Below, in pieces: positions 25,654-36,170 of a DNA stretch of 64,000 bases (its first letter is position 1; every line of letters starts with the position of its first letter). Position numbers and translations under genes: made by a program. The stretch comes from CAZOOK01 sp964581385 (GTDB taxonomy: Bacteria > Pseudomonadota > Gammaproteobacteria > Nevskiales > Nevskiaceae). The notes beneath the pieces are model-generated. The model did not search any database, was not told the origin of the DNA, and was given only the letters and a program-made list of their open reading frames with translations. The DNA lies in assembly GCA_964581385.1 (NCBI GenBank), contig CAZOOK010000014.1, positions 62,001-126,000 on the forward strand, in the 5' to 3' direction.

Positions 25654-26622
25654 TCAACTCGGAGTGGAAGCTACCGTTGGCTTCGTCGAAGCGGCGTCGA
25701 ATATCTTTTCGGCGTTGGCAGCAATGAAGCCGCGGAAAATCAGCGGGCGGCCGTCCTGAGTCCATAGCGGCGCGCCATCCGTATCCCGCTGTTGATTGCG
25801 TTCGATGATTTCGACGAACTGTCTTTCCGTTGCCGCCGTTCCGACGGAGCCGTCGGCTTCACGCACGGGCGTAGCCATGGTCGCCGCCATAGTGGCCGTC
25901 TGGCGTAGTGCGTCATCGTACGTGCCCTGAATCTGTGGCAGCATGCGGAAACCCTGCGCGCGCATCGCATCCGTCATTTCTTCAATGCCGGAAAAACCCG
26001 CGGCGCGCACGTCGATAGTGATGTGATTGAGGTCTGGTCCGAGCGCGAGCGCGCTGGCGGCTTCGCCGGATATCGCTGCCACCGCGTCCAGCGTCGCGCG
26101 TTTAAGCGGAGGCCCGGGCCGCGCCATGAGACGATCGACGAGGTGTCTCACGAAACGCTCTGCGTCATCAGCGGCGAGTCCACCTTCACGTTCCGCGCGA
26201 CCGATGAGTTCCAGCAGCGGTGCGTGATCGACTGCCGCAGCCTGTTCGCGACAGTCTTCCCGGATCAGATCAGCAACCGTCTCCGGAAATGCCGTCAGAT
26301 CAATCTGACTGACGAAGATCTTGAACTGGTCGGCGCGCTCGCCGATGACTTGCAGATCGAACGAAATCAGCTTTTTCGTCGGAAACCAGTAATTCGATTC
26401 GCGGCGCAGGCCGAGCACACGGGCGGCGCGCGCCAATAATCCGCATAGGCCAGCGTCGGCGGTGCGGATGGCGCCGTGGTCGTTGAGAAATGTGCCACCG
26501 CGATCGGCAACGAATTTTCGCAGGGATACGAAATCGGGCACGTTGGCTGCGAATTTCGTCGTTGCCTCCGCGACAAACAGGTTTCTCAGTTCAGTGGGAT
26601 TCAATGGCTGGCTGTACGTCAT
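25654..26622 (-). CDS. DUF1338 protein, 2-oxoadipate dioxygenase/decarboxylase-like (HglS family)
   Basis: 322 residues from the ATG at 26622, chosen over upstream ATGs because GGAAG precedes it and the family begins nearby. FLNDHGAIRTADAG carries the conserved histidine of the HxxxRT motif, PDLNHITIDV the second metal-binding histidine, and FVEIIERN the acidic ligand. The end IFRGFIAANAEKIFDAAST also fits DUF1338. Characterised members (HglS/YdcJ) convert 2-oxoadipate to D-2-hydroxyglutarate in lysine breakdown, using non-haem iron. The substrate here is not established. Convergent with the LuxR gene, with 31 bases between stops. Confidence 0.75.
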   Translation of the reverse strand: MTYSQPLNPTELRNLFVAEATTKFAANVPDFVSLRKFVADRGGTFLNDHGAIRTADAGLCGLLARAARVLGLRRESNYWFPTKKLISFDLQVIGERADQFKIFVSQIDLTAFPETVADLIREDCREQAAAVDHAPLLELIGRAEREGGLAADDAERFVRHLVDRLMARPGPPLKRATLDAVAAISGEAASALALGPDLNHITIDVRAAGFSGIEEMTDAMRAQGFRMLPQIQGTYDDALRQTATMAATMATPVREADGSVGTAATERQFVEIIERNQQRDTDGAPLWTQDGRPLIFRGFIAANAEKIFDAASTKPTVASTPS

Positions 26623-26985
26623 CGGCTTCCAGGCGGGTATAAGCTCTGAAACGACCGGTAATTCCGGAATCGGTATAAATAAACCAATCGGCATCGCTGC
26701 CGGCAAGCTTTAACGTATTACACGAAGACAAGGAACAAGCTGGCCACCCTCGTGAGGGAAAGTGGCGTGTAGTCGGCGGGATGAGAATACCAGCTACAAC
26801 CCGGAATGGCCTGAAGAGCACTTACCTGTGCCGAATGCCGCGGTGTGCGCCGTTGATTCAGATCAATGAAGCAGGAGAATAAAAAACAGAACCTAATCGT
26901 TAATAGCCGGAACAAACGAGTAGGAGCTATTCGATAATTTTGCGGATACATGCTTCAGAGAGACGCTGGTAAGGAAAAGCAACAA

Positions 26986-27330
26986 ATGACGCGATCGCAG
27001 ATTTCTAAATTCGCAAGCCGGGCTGTAATCCTGTTGTTCGTGATTCCGGCGGGCGGATTCGCCGATGACGCTGCGAAACCCGGTGATCACACGGTGGCGC
27101 AGGTGTGCTCGGTGTGCCATGACGCAGGGCTGATGGGTGCTCCGCAGATCGGCGATTCATCCGCGTGGTCCAGACGCTTGAAAACAGCGGGCTCCGTCGA
27201 CGGACTCGTTGAATCAGCTACGCGCGGCAAGGGCAACATGCCTGCTCGTGGCGGTGAGTCGAATCTTAGTGAAGCGGATCTCAAGGCAGCGGTTCAGTAC
27301 ATGCTGAGCAAGAGTGGCGTCGGCGGCTGA
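26986..27330 (+). CDS. Small periplasmic monohaem cytochrome c (c5-like)
   Basis: 114 residues with a signal peptide (about 1-26, cut near GFA-DD). The haem-binding CSVCH is at 41-45, and the axial methionine is probably M85 in GKGNMPARGG, the arrangement seen in cytochrome c5 and related class I cytochromes. The start at 26986 is preferred because AAGGAAAAG precedes it and the signal peptide follows; a longer frame from 26950 is less likely. It sits 50 bases upstream of the fused cytochrome-porin gene, so it is a good candidate for that protein's periplasmic electron partner (inference). Confidence 0.88.
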   Translation: MTRSQISKFASRAVILLFVIPAGGFADDAAKPGDHTVAQVCSVCHDAGLMGAPQIGDSSAWSRRLKTAGSVDGLVESATRGKGNMPARGGESNLSEADLKAAVQYMLSKSGVGG

Positions 27331-27380
27331 GCGCCGCTTTAGAACGCTTTTCAATCACAGAGCAAAGGAGAGCTACGGTC

Positions 27381-28742
27381 GTGATAACACGAAATGTGGT
27401 GCTGCGCGCGATTGGTCCACTGTTATTGCTGTGCGGGATGCTGCCGTTGACGGCGTCCGCGTTGCCGAGCTTCGCGTCGCAGACGGGTGCGCCATGCGCC
27501 ACCTGCCATACGCTTGCTTTCGGACCGGGACTGACACCGTACGGCATGCAGTTCAAGCTCAACGGCTATGTCTGGGGCAACAAAGAATCCGCCGGCCTGC
27601 CGGTTGACGCCATGGTGCTGGCTTCGTATACCAACACGCGCTCCGGCGTGGACGGCGGTGCCGCCCCGCATTTCAGTTCCAATGACAATCTGGCCGTCGA
27701 TCAAACCAGCTTGTTTTACGGCGGACGAGTCTACGGAAAAATGGGAGCGTTCTTTCAGGCAACTTACGATGGCGTTGCCCAGCGCGTCGCCTGGGACAAC
27801 CTGGATATTCGCGTGGCGGACAAGGTCGCGATCGGTTCAGGCAATTTGGTTTATGGCGTGTCGCTGAACAACAGTCCGACGGTGCAGGATCTGTGGAATT
27901 CCACACCGGCCTGGGGCTATCCGTATCAAGGTTCGCCGTTGGCACCCGGTCCGGCTGCCGCGCCCTTGATCGCCGACAGCCTCGCGCAGAATGTGCTCGG
28001 ACTCACCGCCTACGGCATGCTCAACGATATGTTTTATCTGGAAGGGGGACTCTACCGGATGCTGTCTCCGCACTGGCAGAGCGCGCTCGGTCTCGGTTCC
28101 GATTCCGCGAATCTGCTGAAAGGATATGCACCTTATTGGCGTGCGGCATTGCAGCACAAATTCGGTGCGCACTATGCTTCGGTCGGCACATTCGGGCTGA
28201 TTGCGCAGCTCAAGCCCGGTGGCGACGGTAGTGCCGGCACGGATCGTTACACCGATATCGGCTATGACGCGACTTATCAGTTCAACAACGGTGGCCCGCA
28301 CAGCTTCAACCTCAACCTCACTTACATCCATGAGTTGCAGAAGCTGCCCGCCAGTTTCGCGATGGGTGATACTGCGTTGGCGTCCAATCAGCTCAACACC
28401 CTGAACCTCAACGGCAGTTATATTTACAAGCAAACCGTATCGTTCAGCGGTGGACCGTTCCTGATTCACGGCGGCGCCGACACCACGCTGTATGCGCCGG
28501 ACGCGCTCGAGGGCAGCGCCAACGGCAGCCCGAATTCGCGGGGCTACAACACCGAACTTGACTATATCCCGTTCGGCAAGATGGGCTCGGTCTGGGCACC
28601 GTACCTCAACGTCAAACTGGGCTTGCAGTACATCTACTACACGCAATTCAACGGCGGCGCGGCGAACTACGGCGATATCGCGAGCGGACGTTCGGCGCAC
28701 GACAACAACACGACTTACGTCTTCGTCTGGTTCGCGATCTGA
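27381..28742 (+). CDS. Cyc2-like fused outer-membrane cytochrome-porin
   Basis: 453 residues with a GTG start preceded by AAAGGAGAG. A signal peptide (about 1-27) is followed by a short haem module LPSFASQTGAPCATCHTLAF, with CxxCH at 39-43, then LTPYGMQFKLNGY. The remaining 390 residues alternate hydrophobic and polar residues with aromatic-rich strands and end in VFVWFAI, typical of a beta-barrel with a C-terminal aromatic. This one-haem-plus-porin layout is that of Cyc2 and related outer-membrane electron conduits, which pass electrons across the outer membrane (Fe(II) oxidation in the best-studied case). Direction and donor here are unknown. Many unstudied proteins share this layout, so iron oxidation must not be assumed. 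Confidence 0.75.
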   Translation: MITRNVVLRAIGPLLLLCGMLPLTASALPSFASQTGAPCATCHTLAFGPGLTPYGMQFKLNGYVWGNKESAGLPVDAMVLASYTNTRSGVDGGAAPHFSSNDNLAVDQTSLFYGGRVYGKMGAFFQATYDGVAQRVAWDNLDIRVADKVAIGSGNLVYGVSLNNSPTVQDLWNSTPAWGYPYQGSPLAPGPAAAPLIADSLAQNVLGLTAYGMLNDMFYLEGGLYRMLSPHWQSALGLGSDSANLLKGYAPYWRAALQHKFGAHYASVGTFGLIAQLKPGGDGSAGTDRYTDIGYDATYQFNNGGPHSFNLNLTYIHELQKLPASFAMGDTALASNQLNTLNLNGSYIYKQTVSFSGGPFLIHGGADTTLYAPDALEGSANGSPNSRGYNTELDYIPFGKMGSVWAPYLNVKLGLQYIYYTQFNGGAANYGDIASGRSAHDNNTTYVFVWFAI

Positions 28743-28766
28743 TCCGATCGCTCCAATACAGTTCCG

Positions 28767-28798
28767 GCGCCGGACTCGTTCGCGGGTTCGGCGCTTTT
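28767..28798 (+). terminator. Probable intrinsic terminator after the cytochrome-porin gene
   Basis: An 8-bp stem (28767-28774 with 28787-28794, one G-T pair) with a 12-base loop is followed by TTTT and then CTTT. It lies 25 bases after the stop. Confidence 0.6.
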
Positions 28799-28864
28799 CT
28801 TTGCGGATCAATGCTTACTGGATTTCGACAGGTTGCTAGACGCCCGCTCCGGTAAAATCCCCGG

Positions 28865-30145
28865 ATGAGAAGTGATTCCACCGAAGAACGCCTGGCGGAC
28901 TGGTTCAAGCCGGGCGTCGAACCCAGCGATGTTTCCGAACTGACTTTGCTGACGCAGTCGCGTCCGGCAATTCAGGCGTTGATCGCGTTGTTTACCGGCA
29001 CAGAGGCGGCGGTGCTGATCCGGCTGCTGGTGCTACGTGATGTGGTCGGACGCGGCGGCGAACCGTTTTTCACGGCCGCCGAGTTGCGCTCCCGTTTTCC
29101 GTATTTCGACGAAGCCAAGCTCGAAAATCTGATCGGGCGCCTGCGCGTGCACGGTTTGCTGGCTTGGGATGGCGATAACCTGCGTTATAGCGTCAGTCCG
29201 CTGGGTCGCATGATGGTGGCGGCGCTGGCGGCGCTGCTGCGCTTCGGTGACGAAGGCGACGAGGTCGGTTATCTCGCTGCGCAACTGGCGGCGAGCGGGG
29301 CGCTCGGCACCGTGACGCCGGACGAATTGCAGCATCTGCTGGCGCGTCTGGTTGAGCTTAAGGACGAATTCGAGCGCGCGATTCTGTCCGGTTCCGAAGC
29401 GCGCATTCGCGAAGCCGGACGCAAACTGGACGCGGTGTGGCGCTGGGTCGACAAGGGCACGGATATCCTGCGCACGATCACTGCCGACGAATCGCTATCC
29501 GGCGAAGCGCACCGACTCGCGCAGCGCATCGGTCAAGTACAGAGTGAACTATTGCGCATGAGCGGCGCATTCCAGCGCGCGCTGAACCAGCTCGAAAGCC
29601 AGAAGGTGCATCTCGGCGCGACGGGTTTGTCATCAGCGGACGTCGGCGCTTGGTTGCGCGGACGCAGTGCCGCGCAGCTGGCGACGCTGCTCGACGGCGC
29701 GGTGTCGCCGGTGCCGGATTTCGCGTTCGCGCTCGGCGACATTGCGCTCGACATTGCGGAATACGAGTTAGTGGACAAGCTGCGCCCCGAGCGCCTGAAC
29801 GTGCCGTTGCCGCCATCGAGCGATGCGCCGCGTTCCGCCGGCGCGGAGATCGTGCCGCCGGACTACGGACAGCTCGAAACCTGGCGCAACGATCTGCGTG
29901 TCGCGCCGGCCGGCTGGCCGCTGGCCGATGCAGTACCGCTGCGTGATTACGAACTGTCCAGCTATCGAATGTCCCTTCTGGCTTTGCTTGGTGATCGCGA
30001 ATCGACGTCGCTCGATGGTCCGGTGGCCGAGCTGGCGCGATTAAAACGCAAGCTGGCGTGGACCGGCGCGGTGATTCCCGTTGGCCGCCACGGCGTGGCC
30101 GAAATCAGCGAAGGATTTCTTGAGGAGCCTCCGAGTGGAAGCTGA
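28865..30145 (+). CDS. MksF/JetA-like kleisin subunit of an SMC complex
   Basis: 426 residues. The N-terminal 110 residues form a winged-helix domain (AELRSRFPYFDEAKLENLIG, then LRVHGLLAWDGDNLRYSVSPLGRMM). A long helical middle (about 140-260) follows, then a C-terminal domain with LKRKLAWTGAVIPVGRHGVAE. Size, domain order and position first in a three-gene set with a small subunit and an SMC-like ATPase match MukF/MksF/JetA kleisins, which bridge the two ATPase heads. I infer the assignment mainly from context and layout; sequence identity to a named family could not be tested. The stop overlaps the next gene by 11 bases. Confidence 0.7.
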   Translation: MRSDSTEERLADWFKPGVEPSDVSELTLLTQSRPAIQALIALFTGTEAAVLIRLLVLRDVVGRGGEPFFTAAELRSRFPYFDEAKLENLIGRLRVHGLLAWDGDNLRYSVSPLGRMMVAALAALLRFGDEGDEVGYLAAQLAASGALGTVTPDELQHLLARLVELKDEFERAILSGSEARIREAGRKLDAVWRWVDKGTDILRTITADESLSGEAHRLAQRIGQVQSELLRMSGAFQRALNQLESQKVHLGATGLSSADVGAWLRGRSAAQLATLLDGAVSPVPDFAFALGDIALDIAEYELVDKLRPERLNVPLPPSSDAPRSAGAEIVPPDYGQLETWRNDLRVAPAGWPLADAVPLRDYELSSYRMSLLALLGDRESTSLDGPVAELARLKRKLAWTGAVIPVGRHGVAEISEGFLEEPPSGS

Positions 30146-30893
30146 ATTACAAATTCTGGTCGCGCGCCTGTCCGCGCAGCGTTGGTTGCCGCGGCGCGAT
30201 ACATTGGTCAAGCGCGCGCTGACCGACGAACTGTTCCGCAATGGTCTCAACGAGCGGCTCGCCGCCTGTGGGCTGGAACTGGTCGAGCATCCGTACGCGG
30301 ATCATGTTGCGCTGCGCATCCGTCGTGAGTTGGAGCAGTCGGTATTCGGCGGCGCCGATATGTGGCTCAGCAACAACCTCGACCTGAAACGCGATCAGAT
30401 GGCATTGCTGGTGGTGCTATGGGCGATGCTGGTATTGCCGAAGCGGCAACGGCAGATCGAGCGCCGCAACACCCGCGTGGTTGAACGGCAGAACGAAATG
30501 TTCGCTATCGAAAAGCCGGTGCCGAGCGCGGCCGAGCTGAACATCAGCCTCGCCGAGGCAACGCTGGTCGCTGATTTCGGCGAACGGCTCGGCGGCAAGA
30601 CGCGCATCGGCATCGCGCTCGGTTTGCTGTCGCGTCTGGGCTTTATTGAGCGCCGCGACGGCCGCGTTTACGAAGGGCCATTGCTCGATCTCGTGCTCGA
30701 CTACAACCGCATGGCGCGGCGCGTGCTCGACGGCACGCTCGCCGATCTGTTCGGCACGCATTTGGAAAGCGTGATCGACGATGAGCCCAGCGCGCCCGCT
30801 ATCGACGCACCTGCCGATGTCGCCGCCGCTACGTTTGACGAAACCCAAACCGACACCGACACAAATACCGACGCCGATGTTCAGCTTTCATAA
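30135..30893 (+). CDS. MksE/JetB-like small subunit of an SMC complex
   Basis: 252 residues from a GTG at 30135 with GAGGAG eight bases before it; a longer frame from 30081 lies inside the previous gene and is less likely. The N-terminal part (residues 1-95) has helical and winged-helix character (ILVARLSAQRWLPRRDTLVKRALTDE). The region after residue 130 holds a second predicted winged helix (GIALGLLSRLGFIERRDGRVYEGPLLDLVLDY). The last 40 residues are acidic and Thr/Asp-rich. MksE/MukE/JetB proteins of 200-250 residues bind the kleisin. The stop overlaps the SMC gene by 17 bases, so translation is probably coupled. Confidence 0.7.
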   Translation: MEAELQILVARLSAQRWLPRRDTLVKRALTDELFRNGLNERLAACGLELVEHPYADHVALRIRRELEQSVFGGADMWLSNNLDLKRDQMALLVVLWAMLVLPKRQRQIERRNTRVVERQNEMFAIEKPVPSAAELNISLAEATLVADFGERLGGKTRIGIALGLLSRLGFIERRDGRVYEGPLLDLVLDYNRMARRVLDGTLADLFGTHLESVIDDEPSAPAIDAPADVAAATFDETQTDTDTNTDADVQLS

Positions 30894-33675
30894 ACTCGAA
30901 GTGGTCCATTGGGACTGGTGGGAGCGCTTCACGCTGCCGCTGGATGCGCCGATCGTCACCGTCATCGGACCCAACGGCTCTGGCAAGACCACACTGCTCG
31001 ACGGGCTGCGCACGCTACTGGCGATCCCGTGCTCGCAGGGACGCGACTACAAACGCTATGTGCGCCGCGCGGATCGTCCATACGCGTGGCTGCGCGCGAC
31101 GGTCAGCAATCCGCGCCGTCCCAATGGGCAGCTCGCGTTCTGGCCGGTCAGCGATCCGGTGGTGACGCTGATCTGCCGCATCCGCAAGAAGGGTGGTGAC
31201 TGGGAGCGCAGCTACGGCATCGGCCGCGGCGACGTGACAATTGAGGAAGCGGAAGACGCCAATCTGGTTACCTGGCTCGGGGTGCGCCAGTACGAGGCGC
31301 AGCTCGATGGCGCTGGTCTCACGCGCGCGATCAAGCGCGTGCTCGCACTTGATCAGGGCCACACCGACAAGCTCTGCGAATATTCCGGACGCCAGTTATT
31401 GGAACTGGTGTTCGATGTGTTCGGCGATCAGGAAGTGCTCGACAACTACCGCGCCGCGCGCCAGGAGCAGGCCAATTGCGAGCGCGAACTCGAAGAGCTG
31501 AACTCGCAGCTTGCGCGTTTGCATACGCAGCTGCAGGCGGCCGAGAGCGATGTGAATTCGTACAACGACTATCAACGTCTGATTGCCGAGCTCGGTGATC
31601 TGCACGGGCAGTGGCTGCCGCGCCTGCAGCTTGCCGAGTTGGCCGACAGCTTGCGCGGCGGCCGCGCACAATTGGCCGGTCGCCGTCACGAGCGTGCGGG
31701 TCTGGCGGCGCAGTCCGCCGAGGCCGAAGCGGCGAGTGCGCAACTCGCGGCGCGACTCGTCGAGTGCGAGCAAAACGAAGTCGCAACGAAAATCGCGCTC
31801 GATGGACTGCATGCCGAGGAGCGCCGTTTCGCCAAGGAAATGAGTCGCTGGGAGACGCTGAACGAACAGCGCAAGCGCCTGGTCGAGCGCGTCGCGCGCC
31901 AGGCCGAAGGTTTGGATATCGATGCCGCCAGTCGCGAACAGGAAAAGCTCGCACGGCGCCGTTACGGACTCGAAGAGCAGATATCGCGACTCGCCGACGA
32001 AGCGCGCGAACTCGATCTGCGCATTTCCGCGTTGGAGAGCGGCCGTCGTCCGGAGCCTGCGGAAGTCATTGCATTCCGCTCGGAGCTCGAACGCGCCGGC
32101 GTGCGTCACCGCATGCTCGCCGACATCGTCGAGATCACCGACGATCACTGGCAAGGCGCGGTCGAAGCCGTGCTCGCCGGCGTACGGCAACTGGTGTTGC
32201 TGGAAGATCCGCGCGATCGTGCGCGCGCCTGGGCGCTCGGCGAACAGCTGCGTTTCCGCCATTACATCGTGCCGGATCGCCAGCCGGTGCTTTTGGCTGC
32301 GCGTGGTTCGCTGCTCGAATGTGTGCGCTTCACCGCCGATCCACCCGCGTGGCTGAGCAAGCTGCTCGACGGTATCCGTCGCGTTGAAAACGCGGAAGAA
32401 GGTGCGCGTCTGTCGGAAGGGCAGGCGTGGATCACGCCGCGCGGCTATCAGCGTGAGCGTCGCGGCGGGCGCGACATCAGCGTCGCGGATTTTTATTTCG
32501 GCCGCAGTGCGCTGGCACAGGCGCGCGCACGGCGCGCGCAGCTCGACGATGAGCGCGAAGGTCTGCGCGAGGCACTGCGCAACGTCAACGAAAAATTGTC
32601 TGCCGCGCAGGCGGTGCTTGCGGGCGTCGATGCGGCGCGCGAGTTGAGCGCGCGCGAGCCGGAATTCGCGCAGGCCGAGGCAGAAGCGGCGCGGCTCGCG
32701 GCCGAGGCGGCGCAGCTCGGCACGCGGCGCAGCGACGCCGCGCGAGCCTATCACGCGGCAATCGAGCAGACGCGGGCGGTCGCAGTCGAACAGGGTCGTG
32801 CCGAGGATCGTCTGCGTGGCGCGCGTCGCCAGCTCGATCAGCTCGACGAAGGCTTGCGCGCCACCCGCCGCGCGCACGTCGAACAGAGTCTCGAGTGGCG
32901 TCGCCTGCGCGTTGGCAAACCGCTGGCGTGGCGCGGCGCGGCGGCACTTGCGGAAGCACGCGCGCGTTTCGATACTGTCAAAGCAGTCGAGCACGAAATC
33001 GAACGCCAGGAGCGGCGACGCAGCGAAAGCAGATATGTCACCGATGCGGGCTGCGTGGCGGTGCGCGACAAGCTGTCCGCCGATCACAATCTGCTGGCGG
33101 ATCGCATCGGCGCGCAGCGTCTGCATCTGGAGCGGGCCGGCTCGAGCACGGAGCGCGCGCGCGGCCAGTACATCAACGTGCTGCGCGGTACGCTGCGCCG
33201 GTACGGGAACAACCTGCGCAAACTCGGCGCGCTGGCTGGAATCGATGTCGAGGTCGAACCACCGCAGCTCGCCAACGATGACATGGCGCTGTCGCAGGCG
33301 TCGCTGCTGGTGCAATTCAACTTCGATCAGAAGGGCATGATTGGCCTCAATGACGGCGAGGCTTCGGGTGGCCAGCAGGTGATGAAGTCAATGATCCTGC
33401 TGATCGGTCTGATGATGGAAGACGACCAGGGCGGCGGCTTCGTGTTCATCGACGAACCGTTCGCGCATCTCGACATTTTCAACATCGACAAGGTTGGTGC
33501 GTTCCTGCAGGCGACCAAGGCGCAGTACATCGTCACCACGCCAAATACGCATAACGTCAATGTGTTCAAGCCATCGGAACTGACGCTGATGACGCAAAAA
33601 CGCCGGCCGGGTTCGACATTCGCGCCACCTGTCGCGTTTCTGCGGCGCGACAAGCCTGCCAGCAAGGTTGCGTAA
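30877..33675 (+). CDS. MksB/JetC-like SMC ATPase
   Basis: 932 residues from the ATG at 30877, which gives MFSFHKLEVVHWDWW at the N-terminus; the longer frame from 30781 is read through the previous gene. Walker A is GPNGSGKTT (31-39), the ABC signature is ASGGQQ (829-834) and Walker B is GGGFVFIDEPFAHLD (853-867, D859 and E860). Between the heads lie two coiled-coil arms rich in Ala, Arg, Glu and Gln (about 190-400 and 555-800) flanking a compact globular segment (about 410-550), taken as the hinge. It is much shorter than MukB (about 1480), as MksB-type proteins are. The complex would load onto DNA and extrude loops. No JetD/MksG gene follows. Confidence 0.85.
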   Translation: MFSFHKLEVVHWDWWERFTLPLDAPIVTVIGPNGSGKTTLLDGLRTLLAIPCSQGRDYKRYVRRADRPYAWLRATVSNPRRPNGQLAFWPVSDPVVTLICRIRKKGGDWERSYGIGRGDVTIEEAEDANLVTWLGVRQYEAQLDGAGLTRAIKRVLALDQGHTDKLCEYSGRQLLELVFDVFGDQEVLDNYRAARQEQANCERELEELNSQLARLHTQLQAAESDVNSYNDYQRLIAELGDLHGQWLPRLQLAELADSLRGGRAQLAGRRHERAGLAAQSAEAEAASAQLAARLVECEQNEVATKIALDGLHAEERRFAKEMSRWETLNEQRKRLVERVARQAEGLDIDAASREQEKLARRRYGLEEQISRLADEARELDLRISALESGRRPEPAEVIAFRSELERAGVRHRMLADIVEITDDHWQGAVEAVLAGVRQLVLLEDPRDRARAWALGEQLRFRHYIVPDRQPVLLAARGSLLECVRFTADPPAWLSKLLDGIRRVENAEEGARLSEGQAWITPRGYQRERRGGRDISVADFYFGRSALAQARARRAQLDDEREGLREALRNVNEKLSAAQAVLAGVDAARELSAREPEFAQAEAEAARLAAEAAQLGTRRSDAARAYHAAIEQTRAVAVEQGRAEDRLRGARRQLDQLDEGLRATRRAHVEQSLEWRRLRVGKPLAWRGAAALAEARARFDTVKAVEHEIERQERRRSESRYVTDAGCVAVRDKLSADHNLLADRIGAQRLHLERAGSSTERARGQYINVLRGTLRRYGNNLRKLGALAGIDVEVEPPQLANDDMALSQASLLVQFNFDQKGMIGLNDGEASGGQQVMKSMILLIGLMMEDDQGGGFVFIDEPFAHLDIFNIDKVGAFLQATKAQYIVTTPNTHNVNVFKPSELTLMTQKRRPGSTFAPPVAFLRRDKPASKVA

Positions 33676-33680
33676 ATCAT

Positions 33681-33716
33681 CCGGAACCTGGCGCAGCCGG
33701 CTGCGCCAGGTTCCGG
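33681..33716. terminator. Perfect 36-base palindrome between convergent mksB-like gene and ppiB
   Basis: 33681-33698 is the exact reverse complement of 33699-33716. The palindrome lies 5 bases after the SMC stop and 14 bases after the ppiB stop on the other strand. It can form a very stable hairpin on either transcript, but neither strand has a T-tract, so it is a terminator-like or mRNA 3'-end structure. Confidence 0.55.
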
Positions 33717-33730
33717 TCAGATCGCGAGAT

Positions 33731-34264
33731 TCAGCGCTTCTTCGCCGTGATCTTCTTGTTCCATTCCTCGACGCGCCCGGCATGGGTCGCGAGCAGGTCG
33801 TCGATCGGATCGAGGATATCGATGCCGGTGATTTTGTCGCCGCCACGGACTTCAGTGGTGACGTCGAGACCCGCCGTCACTTCGCCGAAAATCGTATGGT
33901 GGTCGTTGAGGTGCGGCGTCGGACCGTAGGTGATGAAGAACTGGCTGCCGTTGGTGCGCGGACCGGCGTTGGCCATCGCCAGCAAGCCCGCGCGCGTGAA
34001 GCGCAGATCCGGTCGGAATTCGTCTTCGAAGTTGTAGCCGGGGCCGCCCGAACCGGAGCCGGTCGGGTCACCGCCCTGCATCATGAAACCGGCGATGACG
34101 CGATGAAAAGTCACCCCATCGTAGAACTTGCTCGCTGCGAGATTAAGGAAGCTCGCCGCCGTCACCGGTGTTTTCGAGGCGAAGATCGTCAGTGCGATGT
34201 CGCCCTTGCTGGTCTTCATGACGATGCGGATATCGCTACGGGCTTTGGTGTCGGATTCGGACAT
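33731..34264 (-). CDS. ppiB: Peptidyl-prolyl cis-trans isomerase, cyclophilin type
   Basis: 177 residues from MSESDTKA. Cyclophilin motifs are complete: VMKTSKGDIALTIF, YDGVTFHRVIAGFMMQGGDP, FEDEFRPDLRFTRAGLLAMANAG, TNGSQFFITYGPTPHLNDHHTIFGEV. The catalytic arginine is in FHRVI. No signal peptide is evident, so it is a cytoplasmic PpiB. The start at 34264 excludes a 29-residue proline/arginine upstream extension that does not resemble the family. Confidence 0.94.
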   Translation of the reverse strand: MSESDTKARSDIRIVMKTSKGDIALTIFASKTPVTAASFLNLAASKFYDGVTFHRVIAGFMMQGGDPTGSGSGGPGYNFEDEFRPDLRFTRAGLLAMANAGPRTNGSQFFITYGPTPHLNDHHTIFGEVTAGLDVTTEVRGGDKITGIDILDPIDDLLATHAGRVEEWNKKITAKKR

Positions 34265-34442
34265 GGGTGTCGGTCGGCTGGAAGGCGCGCGTGCGCGGGG
34301 CTGCAATTTTACGGGGAAAAATGGAATCAGTGAGGCGGGTGGACGGCACAACTGCTACCGCCGTCAGCTGTCCGCCGCATGGTTTTCCCGGTCCGCCCTC
34401 ATAAACCGCTAAAATCCGCCTCTTATTCCCGGTATATCAAAG

Positions 34443-36056
<1,614 letters not shown>

Positions 36057-36170
36057 CTTTGCCGACGCGAACGCGATTTTCAGCTTGATTTTGTGGTCGA
36101 ACCGCCATACAGCCTCCATTCATTTTGCAGTGCTAATCTGCGCCCACTCGTTCCCAGGGGAGAAAACCCG

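Noticed and set aside
27837..28811. A 324-residue minus-strand frame opposite the cytochrome-porin gene
   Set aside because: Arg/Val/Glu-rich antisense translation without motifs; the plus strand has a signal peptide and a haem motif.
31396..33315. A 639-residue minus-strand frame opposite the SMC gene
   Set aside because: It is the antisense of a long gene with strong codon bias at high GC; its product is Arg/Ala/His-rich and shows no family motif.
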